Below, one piece after another: positions 24,561-32,511 of a stretch of DNA of 64,000 nt (the stretch's first letter is position 1; every line of letters starts with the position of its first letter). The notes under the pieces were generated by a model. That model saw nothing but the letters and a program-made list of their open reading frames with translations, was not told where the DNA came from and ran no database searches. Origin of the DNA: UBA8529 sp964390565 (lineage in GTDB: Bacteria > Bacteroidota > Bacteroidia > Bacteroidales > Tenuifilaceae); the NCBI GenBank assembly GCA_964390565.1, contig CAYMII010000001.1, positions 62,001 through 126,000 on the forward strand, in the 5' to 3' direction. Made by a program: the position numbers and the translations under genes.

Positions 24561-26015
24561 TTATACTTTTTGTGCTAGTTCTCTTTTCTTTTTAAATCTT
24601 GAATACATATTTCCAACAAAAATGAAGAAGATTGTAGCAATGATACTTGCATAGGTTTTGTCGAGGTTAAACCATTCCATTTTTCTCGCTATTAGGCTAA
24701 ATACAATTGCAAGTGTACCACCTATAAATGCGAAACGAACAGCATACTGTGATATCCAATTTAACTTGTAAATACCTAAAAGGATTACAATTGCACCAAT
24801 TGCACGAATTGCGTACGAGAAATAACCCGCATCAAGTACTGCACCATGGATAAAAATTGCCATGGGAACAGTAATAAGATTAACTAGAATTACCAAACGA
24901 CGAGCGAATCTCAGCACGTTTTCGTCGGTTGCATCCTTTTTGAAAAGACCATGATAGATATCTTTTGTAGCAATGGTAACGATGGCAAAGTTAACAGGTC
25001 CAATGGTTGAAAGGATTGCTGCAAGAATTGCCGCAATTGCAAGTCCTCCAAGTACTGGATGAATAAACTCTGGAGTCATAAGTAGTCGTGGTAAAACCTC
25101 TTTTGCATCAACTACGGTTGCTGGGTCGAAGAAGATTCCGCTTCGTGCCATCAAACCTAAAAAGGCGGTCATTAACCCGAAAGGAGCAATGAAAAGTGCT
25201 GATAGAATTGCTGCACGTTTAGCTGTTAAGGGAGTTTTTGCTGCAAATACAGGCTGGATACTTGCCTGAGCAGCCATACCACCAAGGATTCCACCAAGGA
25301 TTAAGCTAAATGCTGCTGTCCATCCCATGCTAAATGGGTTATAGTAGTTCGTTGGAGCGCCTGCTGCAACGAGTTTTTCCGATAATACTGAGAAATTCCC
25401 GATTGCCATAAATCCTACCACAACTGCAATTCCAATTCCAATATATCGAACTATTAAGTTAATAATAGCAACGATGGTAAGCGCGTGCATCCCTCCAATA
25501 TACATATAAAGCGTTGTTATTGCTGCGCCAAGAATAACTGCCCAAATCCAGTTGATATTAAAAATGGGGGCTAAAACGTGCGAAAAAGTAGTTAACTCAA
25601 CATAAGCTAAAGTGATGAATGCGATAAGGAATGCAATAGCTGAAATAGTTCTTGCCTTTTTACCAAAGATGCTCTCAATCATCTCGCTTACAGTATGCAC
25701 TTTCTTTTCGCGATAGTGCTTTGCGAGGGTAAAACCTAAAATGAGCATCCCTATTGCAGTGGAAATATTGTAAAGAATTGGTTGAAGCGACATGGTGTGG
25801 AACGCTTTTTCGCTAACACCAATTGTACTCAACCCACCAAGCCATTCGGCTGCAATAACAATTGAACAGACTAGCACGCCTAGGTTACGACCAGCAACTA
25901 GGTAATCTGATGATGATTTTGTGGCAATCTTTTTTGTTAAAAATGATATGCCAATCACTAAAGCAAAGTAAGAAAGAACCACCCATATATATGGGTTTGA
26001 GAAAACAGAATCCAT
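24561..26015 (-). CDS. Sodium:solute symporter family transporter
   Basis: A 484-residue integral membrane protein with about 13 transmembrane helices and the SSS-family features: SSSDYLVAGRNLG after the first helix, then AAEWLGGLSTIGVSEKAF, YMYIGGMHALTIV and a central GGILGGMAAQASIQPVFAAK segment. Members import a carboxylate, amino acid, sugar or vitamin with Na+. The gene is first in a four-gene reverse operon followed by CoA-transferase and oxidoreductase, so the cargo is probably a carboxylic acid activated by the CoA-transferase. The upstream region 26016-26229 holds no gene; a near-consensus -7 element (minus strand TATATTCG, 26054-26061) is the only candidate signal. Confidence 0.9.
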   Translation of the reverse strand: MDSVFSNPYIWVVLSYFALVIGISFLTKKIATKSSSDYLVAGRNLGVLVCSIVIAAEWLGGLSTIGVSEKAFHTMSLQPILYNISTAIGMLILGFTLAKHYREKKVHTVSEMIESIFGKKARTISAIAFLIAFITLAYVELTTFSHVLAPIFNINWIWAVILGAAITTLYMYIGGMHALTIVAIINLIVRYIGIGIAVVVGFMAIGNFSVLSEKLVAAGAPTNYYNPFSMGWTAAFSLILGGILGGMAAQASIQPVFAAKTPLTAKRAAILSALFIAPFGLMTAFLGLMARSGIFFDPATVVDAKEVLPRLLMTPEFIHPVLGGLAIAAILAAILSTIGPVNFAIVTIATKDIYHGLFKKDATDENVLRFARRLVILVNLITVPMAIFIHGAVLDAGYFSYAIRAIGAIVILLGIYKLNWISQYAVRFAFIGGTLAIVFSLIARKMEWFNLDKTYASIIATIFFIFVGNMYSRFKKKRELAQKV

Positions 26016-26229
26016 AATAATATGATTAAAAGTGCGATTTAAAATTAATGTTTGCGAATATATGTAAATCTTTTAGCAGGAGAGGTCTTTTAATTGATAT
26101 TTAAAAGCATATTTTGATTTTCTATATTGATTTGGAAGCGTAAATGCTATTTTATTGATGAAGTGTTACTTAATACTTAAACGATCGTTTTGGGTGAAGA
26201 AGGCAGAAGGCAGTACAAGTAACCGGTCA

Positions 26230-26997
26230 CTATTTAATTACAAACCCATCAGCATCAAGGTGAGCAGGGAATGCTTTTCGGAAGTTGATTACCTCTTGTA
26301 TGTTGATGTTTGCTGATATAACTTGATTTTCATTGGGATTTGCGAGAGCGATAATTTTTCCCAGTGGGTCGATAATTTGTGAATCGCCAGTGTAGTTTAC
26401 TCCATTACCATCTAAACCAACCCTATTGCAGGCTGCAACGTAGCATTGGTTCTCAATTGCCCTAGCGGGCAAAAGGGTATTCCAAGCGTATCGGCGTGCT
26501 TCGGGGAAGTTGGCAACTATCAGAATCATATCGTAATCGTTCTGATTGCGACTCCAAACCGGGAAGCGCAAATCGTAGCAAACAAGTAGGAGTATTCTGA
26601 AATCTTTATATGTAACAACTACACGATGGATTCCTTCATCGTAATACTTGTGCTCGCCCGACATGCGGAATAGGTGCCGTTTATCGTAATGCTCCAATTT
26701 TCCATCGGGATGAGCAAACACCAAACGGTTAAAGTATTTGCTATCCTCTTCAATAATTATACTTCCTGCAATTGCGACACCTTTGGTAATCGCCTTTTGT
26801 TGCATCCATTTAACCGATTGACCGGGCCATTCCTCGGCCAGATTCTCGGGCGACATGGAAAAGCCAGTTGTAAACATCTCAGGCAAAATAATCAAATCGA
26901 CATCACCTTTTAAAGCGTCGATCTTCTCATCAAACATCTTCAGGTTTTTCGATGCTGATTCCCAGTGCAGCTTGGTTTGAATGATTGAAATGTTCAT
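26230..26997 (-). CDS. Omega-amidase (YafV/Nit2-like nitrilase superfamily)
   Basis: A 255-residue carbon-nitrogen hydrolase. The Glu-Lys-Cys triad is clear: Glu40 in LPEMFTTGFS, Lys106 in YDKRHLFRMSGE and Cys140 in LLVCYDLRFPVWSR. The motifs TTGFSM and YDKRHLF match the YafV group, which hydrolyses 2-oxoglutaramate and 2-oxosuccinamate (the products of glutamine and asparagine transamination). Related enzymes also act on glutaramate, which would fit the neighbouring glutarate-type genes, but that link is inference. It lies 15 bp after the Crp/Fnr gene on the same strand, so both are probably in one transcript. Confidence 0.88.
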   Translation of the reverse strand: MNISIIQTKLHWESASKNLKMFDEKIDALKGDVDLIILPEMFTTGFSMSPENLAEEWPGQSVKWMQQKAITKGVAIAGSIIIEEDSKYFNRLVFAHPDGKLEHYDKRHLFRMSGEHKYYDEGIHRVVVTYKDFRILLLVCYDLRFPVWSRNQNDYDMILIVANFPEARRYAWNTLLPARAIENQCYVAACNRVGLDGNGVNYTGDSQIIDPLGKIIALANPNENQVISANINIQEVINFRKAFPAHLDADGFVIK

Positions 26998-27012
26998 CTT
27001 AAATAAGTCTGT

Positions 27013-27717
27013 CTAGCCTTTTAAACTCACTTGATTAAGTCGGTCGTAGTCACAAATTTCGATATATTCATTAGTAACCTTTATAAGACCATCAGCTTTA
27101 AATTTTGTGATAATTCGAGAGATGCTTTCGATTGACATTCCGCAAAGCTCGGCAAATTCCTTACGGGTAAGCTGAAGAGGAAATTTCTGGGTTTTATAAA
27201 TTCTATTAGCAAGACAAAGAATAACATCAGCAAGCCTTCCATAGTTTTGTTTCATTGTTAAACAGTAGAATCGGCCATTCGATATTAGAGTCTGTTCTGC
27301 AAGGGTATTAATTATTTTTGCAGCAAAAGCAGGATTGGATTTAATTAGCTGGTTAACAATGTTTATTTCAATGAGACTTATCTTCGATTCCATATAAACC
27401 TGTGCAGAATATTGGTATGTTGTATGGCCTTCGATAAGCGAAGATAAACCAATAATATTCACAGGAGGGAATAGTTGAAGTATCAGGTTATCATTAACCC
27501 CTTCAATGTACGTTTTTGCTAAACCCTCACGAATAATCATTATATGCGTGGCAAATGAACCTTGTTTACATATAATCTCTCCCTTTTTATATGAGATATC
27601 AACGGTTTTTGAATCTAAAAACAGTTTCTCATCATTGGTTAAAAGGTCAATACACTCAAGTTTGTTAGTTCCTATTGAGCAGCTATCGAGGATAGTATTC
27701 TTATTATTCCCATTCAT
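27013..27717 (-). CDS. Crp/Fnr-family transcriptional regulator
   Basis: A 234-residue regulator: a cyclic-nucleotide-binding-like sensor domain (about residues 30-145, with KKGEIICKQGSFATHIMII) and a C-terminal helix-turn-helix (about 185-210, ELCGMSIESISRIITKFKADG). The N-terminus has Cys13 and Cys22, and Cys50 lies in the sensor domain. This does not reproduce the FNR cluster pattern exactly, but redox sensing is possible. The cNMP phosphate-binding arginine motif is not obvious. It is divergent from the multihaem cytochrome gene, and an FNR-like dyad lies 43 bp upstream of its own start, suggesting autoregulation and control of the cytochrome. Confidence 0.9.
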   Translation of the reverse strand: MNGNNKNTILDSCSIGTNKLECIDLLTNDEKLFLDSKTVDISYKKGEIICKQGSFATHIMIIREGLAKTYIEGVNDNLILQLFPPVNIIGLSSLIEGHTTYQYSAQVYMESKISLIEINIVNQLIKSNPAFAAKIINTLAEQTLISNGRFYCLTMKQNYGRLADVILCLANRIYKTQKFPLQLTRKEFAELCGMSIESISRIITKFKADGLIKVTNEYIEICDYDRLNQVSLKG

Positions 27718-27736
27718 TTTTTTAAACTAAGATTTA

Positions 27737-27744
27737 CAAATATA
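27737..27744 (-). promoter_or_regulatory. -7 element TATATTTG of the Crp/Fnr gene
   Basis: On the minus strand TATATTTG matches TAnnTTTG fully, 20 bp upstream of the start. The dyad at 27760-27775 begins 15 bp further upstream, overlapping where the -33 element should be. Confidence 0.5.
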
Positions 27745-27759
27745 CTAATCTATATAACA

Positions 27760-27781
27760 TAAATCATTTGATTTATATCAG
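27760..27781. promoter_or_regulatory. FNR/CRP-like operator in the divergent region
   Basis: Two overlapping dyads: TAAATCA-TT-TGATTTA (perfect 7-bp arms) at 27760-27775, and TTGAT-TTAT-ATCAG at 27768-27781, which matches the FNR box TTGATnnnnATCAA at nine of ten positions. The site lies between a Crp/Fnr gene and the cytochrome gene. Confidence 0.55.
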
Positions 27782-27980
27782 CTCCATTCTTGATCAGGAA
27801 ACCATTTCGTTTTGCTTCATGAGATCTGGTTTTCTAAATATAATCTTATACGAAAGAATACATTTGCTGTTATTCAGATAACAATCGTTGGACCTTATTT
27901 TTTTGCATAAATAAATAGTTAACAGTCCAATTGATGAATAGTTTAAAAAATATTATCAAGCATAATAAAATACTAGGAAC

Positions 27981-29351
27981 ATGATTATAAAAGTTAAAAA
28001 AGAGGGGTTTATTTTGTTGATACTTGCGGTTGCAATGCAGGCAATTATAAGTTGTACAAATTATCAGTTCGATCCAACAACCCATTCGAACTCCCTTGCT
28101 TCTTGCGAGGGGTGTCATACGAATTATGCGCATCTGCAAAAGGTTTTCTCGCCCGATACTGCTGCACCTGCAGGTGGCTGTGGGGGCGAGGCTCCGCATT
28201 ACGAACCTTTCGATAGGGTTTATATGGGTGGTGAGGGATTTAGCGCATTTAAAAGTTCAACACATTACCAAATGGGATGTGTTAGTTGTCATAATGGCAA
28301 TAATAACACTGCTGACAAAACCCTAGCTCATGGTAGTAATTTTATTTCTCACCCCTCGATGTTTGCCAGCGAGAAGTGTGGAACATGCCACGAGCAAATT
28401 GTTAATAATTTCGAAACCAGTATCCATAACGGAACTGGACAAAAACGAAAAGTAACCATTCGCAGCGGTTTGGCTGGTCCTGATGAGTTCGATCAGCTTC
28501 CAGCGCATCAAATTGAGGGATATAATAAGAATTGTGCTACTTGTCATGGAACTTGTGGTAATTGCCATATTGTTCGTCCAGCAATAGGCGGTGGAGGCTT
28601 GGCTAGTGGTCATAATTTTACCAAAAAGCCCGATATGGTTAACGTGTGCGTTACCTGCCACGTTTCTCGTGGAGGTCATGCTTATCTAGGCGTTGCATCT
28701 GGAACACAACCTGATGTGCACTTAACCAAAATGGGATTTAAGTGTACCGATTGTCATAGCGGCGAGGAGTTACATGGCGATGGTGTAAAAGTTGATCAGC
28801 GATATGCTTACTCTAAACTACCTAAGTGCGATGATTGCCATACTGGTATAGCAACAGAAAATACTTATCATTCTGTTCATTACGATGACTTTAACTGTCA
28901 GGTTTGCCACTCGCAAGTATATAATAATTGCGCCAGCTGTCATATTCACGGTGATGGTGCAAGAGTTCCCTCTTATATGGGATTTAAGATAGCTTCGAAC
29001 CCTATTCCTGCTATCAAAACTGGTTTTGAATTCACTTTGGTTCGCCGTACACTTGCTGCACCTGACAATTGGGAAAAGTATGGTGTTTCTAGCTACTCCA
29101 ATTTTGATGCTTTTCCAACCTATAATTATACTTCGCCTCATAACCTTTTGAGGTGGACCGATCGAACAAAAGTTGCCGATGGCAAATCGTGCTCATCAAA
29201 TTGTCATATACGTAATGAGGGGGGCGTGTTGATTAATAAGAGTTTATTTCTACATCAGAGCGATTTATTGCCATGGGAAACTGCTGCAACAACAGGGATT
29301 ACTGTTGATGGTAAATTGCCTGCATCATGGTTAGTCGAAGTAAAAAAATAA
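27981..29351 (+). CDS. Multihaem c-type cytochrome lipoprotein (ten CXXCH plus one CX3CH)
   Basis: A 456-residue exported protein. The signal peptide ends in a lipobox-like AIISC (Cys25). Ten CXXCH haem motifs follow (first CEGCH at 42-46, then CVSCH, CGTCH, CATCH, CGNCH, CVTCH, CTDCH, CDDCH, CQVCH and CASCH), with two nearly adjacent in CATCHGTCGNCH. An eleventh possible site, CSSNCH (Cys at about residue 404), has three residues between cysteines. The protein should sit in the periplasm or outer membrane and carry electrons. It does not match NrfA, Hao or OTR by obvious motif. It is followed after 39 bp by a tandem rhodanese lipoprotein, suggesting sulfur chemistry. No cytochrome maturation genes are in the window. 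Confidence 0.92.
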   Translation: MIIKVKKEGFILLILAVAMQAIISCTNYQFDPTTHSNSLASCEGCHTNYAHLQKVFSPDTAAPAGGCGGEAPHYEPFDRVYMGGEGFSAFKSSTHYQMGCVSCHNGNNNTADKTLAHGSNFISHPSMFASEKCGTCHEQIVNNFETSIHNGTGQKRKVTIRSGLAGPDEFDQLPAHQIEGYNKNCATCHGTCGNCHIVRPAIGGGGLASGHNFTKKPDMVNVCVTCHVSRGGHAYLGVASGTQPDVHLTKMGFKCTDCHSGEELHGDGVKVDQRYAYSKLPKCDDCHTGIATENTYHSVHYDDFNCQVCHSQVYNNCASCHIHGDGARVPSYMGFKIASNPIPAIKTGFEFTLVRRTLAAPDNWEKYGVSSYSNFDAFPTYNYTSPHNLLRWTDRTKVADGKSCSSNCHIRNEGGVLINKSLFLHQSDLLPWETAATTGITVDGKLPASWLVEVKK

Positions 29352-29390
29352 GAATCTTTTTCAGTAAATAACCTTAAATCGAAAAACACT

Positions 29391-30398
29391 ATGAAGACTT
29401 TTTCAAAACTTTTAATGCTAAGCGTTCTATTCGCTTTCATTTTTGTAACATCTTGTAAAAAGGATGATGCTGAACCCAAAATTAACGAGGCACAAGTTCT
29501 TGTTGAATATTTGGAATCTGCAAACTCTCCTCTAATGAAGGATTATGTTAGTACAGATATGCCTTCGATTATGCCAGCGAGTGAAGTTAAGACTTTAATG
29601 GCTACCAATAAAGTTTATATCATAGATATCAGATCTACAGTTGATTTTGCAGCAGGTCATATTGAAGGTGCTCATAATATTGCTTTAGCTGATATTCTAA
29701 CACACGTTGAAGGTGTTGCTATGGCTGATTATGATAAAGTTGCTATTGTTTGTTATACAGGCCAAACAGCAGGTTTTGCAGCTTCTTTACTTAGAATTAT
29801 GGGATATTCTAAAGTATTTTCAATGAAATGGGGTATGTGTGCTTGGCATGTTGATTTCGCAAGCAGATGGAATAACACTATTGCTGCAGGTAATGCTTAT
29901 GCTGCACAATTTACAACTACTGCAACTGCAAAAGGGGTAGCTGGTGAACTGCCTGAACTTAATACTGGAAAGAAAACAGGTCAAGAGATTTTAGAGGCAA
30001 GAGTTAGCGCTTTGCTTACTGAAGGATTTGGTGCTGCTTCGGTTACAAATGGTACTGTTTTTGGAAGTTTATCGAACTATTATATTGTAAACTATTGGTC
30101 AACTACACACTATGCAATTGGTCATATTCCTGGTGCAATGCAGTACACCCCAAAAGAGTCATTAAAGCTTATTGCTGACCTAAAAACTCTTCCTACTGAT
30201 AAAACAATTGCAGTTTATTGCTATACAGGTCAAACCAGCGCATTCCTAGCTGCTTACTTACGTTTATTAGGTTATGATGCTAAATCCATTTTATATGGAA
30301 CAAATGGTATGATCTACGATTTAATGGTAACAAATTCAATGACTGTATTTAAAGCAGATCAGATTATGGGTTACACTTATGTTGCTCCTACGAAATAG
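29391..30398 (+). CDS. Lipoprotein with two rhodanese domains
   Basis: A 335-residue lipoprotein (lipobox VTSC, Cys22). Rhodanese domain 1 covers about residues 60-165, with IDIRSTVDFAAGHIEGAHNI and the active loop CYTGQT (Cys121). Domain 2 covers about 205-330, with NYWSTTHYAIGHIPGAMQY and again CYTGQT (Cys277). Both loops keep a cysteine, so both may carry persulfide, unlike classic two-domain rhodaneses where only one is active. The envelope location and the neighbouring multihaem cytochrome point to handling of sulfane sulfur, thiosulfate or polysulfide outside the cytoplasm; this is inference. A terminator follows directly. Confidence 0.9.
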   Translation: MKTFSKLLMLSVLFAFIFVTSCKKDDAEPKINEAQVLVEYLESANSPLMKDYVSTDMPSIMPASEVKTLMATNKVYIIDIRSTVDFAAGHIEGAHNIALADILTHVEGVAMADYDKVAIVCYTGQTAGFAASLLRIMGYSKVFSMKWGMCAWHVDFASRWNNTIAAGNAYAAQFTTTATAKGVAGELPELNTGKKTGQEILEARVSALLTEGFGAASVTNGTVFGSLSNYYIVNYWSTTHYAIGHIPGAMQYTPKESLKLIADLKTLPTDKTIAVYCYTGQTSAFLAAYLRLLGYDAKSILYGTNGMIYDLMVTNSMTVFKADQIMGYTYVAPTK

Positions 30399-30419
30399 TT
30401 AAGAAAATATTGAATAAAT

Positions 30420-30446
30420 AAAGGCTACTTCATTGAAGTAGCCTTT
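30420..30446. terminator. Bidirectional terminator between convergent genes
   Basis: AAAGGCTACTTC (30420-30431) pairs perfectly with GAAGTAGCCTTT (30435-30446) around ATT, between the rhodanese gene and the aminotransferase gene. Confidence 0.88.
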
Positions 30447-30461
30447 ATCTTTTATTGTAAA

Positions 30462-31292
30462 TCACTTCCACTTATCAATATCATCATGAATTCTGTTGTT
30501 GTAATTTGTAACCAGCAGATTAACTGTTGATTGATTCGTTTTAAATTTCAAATCATCAACTTTGGCAATTGGTAAAATGCTCGGTGATGTTCCGGTGAGA
30601 AAAGCACCATCGAATTCATCAATTTGATCAATATTTATTGTTTTTTCAACTAATGAAAGTCCAAGTTTATTGATAATCTCGATTACTACTAATCGCGTGA
30701 TTCCTCCAAGAACCATGCTTAACGGGGCAGTGTAGAATGTATCATCTTTTATGAAGAAAACATTGGAGCGGCTTCCCTCGGTTATAAAACTCTCGTTATT
30801 AACCAATAGAACCTCGTAACAGCCCGATTCGGCAATAATTCTATCGGCATTTTCTCGTAATGTTTTGTTTTCGACCTTGGCGTTTGGGTTATCGCGGTTT
30901 GCCTTAAGCAATTTTACTTCAACGCCTTCTCTCTTTTGGATTTCGGTAGGGTAGGTGCTAGGTAGGAAGTAAATCAAAGTATCAAACTTACATGCATTTC
31001 TGTAGATTAATGATATTCTAAGGTTGTTCTCTGCAATAGGATTTTTAACTAACAGATTTTTTACCTGCTCTTTTATGGTTTGTAGTTGAGGTAGTTCAAA
31101 ATCCAGTATTTTAATAGAATTCAACAGCCTCTCCATGTGATATTCGAAGAAAAGTGGTGTTGAGTTCTTTACCCGTATTACTTCATACACAATTTTAGCC
31201 TCAGCAGGGAACTGATAGGCAAAGCTATTGGTGCGTATTATCTGCCCATTAAGAATAAAGAAATGCTCAGCCAGCTGAATTTTGCTATCCAT
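30462..31292 (-). CDS. Class IV aminotransferase / aminodeoxychorismate lyase-like
   Basis: A 276-residue fold-type IV PLP enzyme. The PLP lysine is probably Lys139 in NAKVENK, and the cofactor-binding segments ITEGSRSNVFFIKDD and VLGGITRLVVIEI are typical. Members are branched-chain or D-amino acid aminotransferases or aminodeoxychorismate lyase (PabC). The short length and lack of the longer BCAT N-terminus favour the lyase or D-amino acid type, but sequence alone does not settle it. No folate or branched-chain genes are adjacent. It ends at a shared terminator with the rhodanese gene. Confidence 0.85.
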   Translation of the reverse strand: MDSKIQLAEHFFILNGQIIRTNSFAYQFPAEAKIVYEVIRVKNSTPLFFEYHMERLLNSIKILDFELPQLQTIKEQVKNLLVKNPIAENNLRISLIYRNACKFDTLIYFLPSTYPTEIQKREGVEVKLLKANRDNPNAKVENKTLRENADRIIAESGCYEVLLVNNESFITEGSRSNVFFIKDDTFYTAPLSMVLGGITRLVVIEIINKLGLSLVEKTINIDQIDEFDGAFLTGTSPSILPIAKVDDLKFKTNQSTVNLLVTNYNNRIHDDIDKWK

Positions 31293-31483
31293 TACTTACA
31301 ATTTAATGCTTCAAATGTAGCAAAATAAAGTGTGGGGAATTGGAATTAAGCCAATGATGAGAAAAGACATAAGAGGATACTATGATTGAATGTAATGTTT
31401 TGTTATTCATGGAGATACATTATTTATCAACATCCATGAAATCATGAATGATTTTTCTACCTTTGTTATATAATAATACTTCC

Positions 31484-32329
31484 ATGACAAAAGAAACTGC
31501 AATAAAACTTTTTGAGCAAAGAAAAATTCGCTCTTTATGGATTGAAAAGGAAGAGAAATGGTACTTCTCAATTATAGATGTTATTGAAGTTTTGACGGGA
31601 ACAGATCGTCCGAGGAAATATTGGAACGACTTAAAAACGAAGCTTAAAAAGGAAGGAAGTGAACTGTCCGAAAAAATCGGACAGTTGAAATTAGTTGCTG
31701 AAGACGGAAAACAAAGGTTAACCGATGTTGCTGATACAGAGCAACTATTCCGCTTGATTCAGAGCATTCCATCTCCTAAAGCAGAGCCATTTAAAATGTG
31801 GTTGGCACAGGTTGGGAGAGAACGCATAGACGAAATTGAAGACCCAGAAATTGGTATTGACCGATTAATGGAAACTTACCTTCGTAAGGGTTATACCAAA
31901 GAATGGATAAACCAGCGGCTCAAAAGCATTGAGATACGCAAGGAACTCACAGATGAGTGGGATAATAGGGGCGTTAAAAAAGGGCAAGAATATGCAATTT
32001 TAACCGACGAAATAACCAAAGCCTGGAGTGGACTTACAACAAAGCAATATAAGGGCTTTAAAGATTTAAAAAAAGAGAATTTGCGCGACCATATGACTAA
32101 TCTTGAATTGGTTTTGAATATGCTTGCCGAAGCCTCTACCACCGAAATCTCAAAGAAAAAAGAACCTAAGACTTTTAACGAGAACAAAGATGTTGCCCGA
32201 AAAGGCGGAAATGTAGCAAAAGCAGCACGTTTACAACTCGAAAAAACAACCGGAAAAAAGGTAGTAACCCAGTTAAATGCCAAGAATTTGGACAATCCCA
32301 TGCTGAAAACTAGCAACGATAAGGAGTAA
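31484..32329 (+). CDS. BRO-N domain protein, DinD-like
   Basis: A 281-residue protein with an N-terminal BRO domain (about residues 5-105: IRSLWIEKEEKWYFSIIDVI, then RKYWNDLKTKLKKEG) and a charged C-terminal half (LMETYLRKGYTKEWINQRL and TDEITKAWSGLTTKQYKGFK), matching the arrangement of DinD-type damage-inducible proteins and phage antirepressors. The frame extends up to 31448, but the ATG at 31484 directly precedes the conserved domain. In phages BRO proteins act in regulation; the chromosomal role is unclear. A 7-bp inverted repeat (TTCATGG/CCATGAA, 31406-31440) lies upstream. With the following Mrr-type gene it looks like an acquired island. Confidence 0.82.
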   Translation: MTKETAIKLFEQRKIRSLWIEKEEKWYFSIIDVIEVLTGTDRPRKYWNDLKTKLKKEGSELSEKIGQLKLVAEDGKQRLTDVADTEQLFRLIQSIPSPKAEPFKMWLAQVGRERIDEIEDPEIGIDRLMETYLRKGYTKEWINQRLKSIEIRKELTDEWDNRGVKKGQEYAILTDEITKAWSGLTTKQYKGFKDLKKENLRDHMTNLELVLNMLAEASTTEISKKKEPKTFNENKDVARKGGNVAKAARLQLEKTTGKKVVTQLNAKNLDNPMLKTSNDKE

Positions 32330-32511
32330 ACACCCAAATTACATTGACAATATATCTCTCAGCAATTTCTAATTAATGCTGTTTAACAGGCTGAAAATGA
32401 ATGCTTGTAATCCAATCATTTACTATATTTGGGTTAACCTTATACATTCAATTGTAGCGTTTAAATGAAGAAAGTTTTAGATTTAAGAACATATCGGTAA
32501 AACAATCAAAA

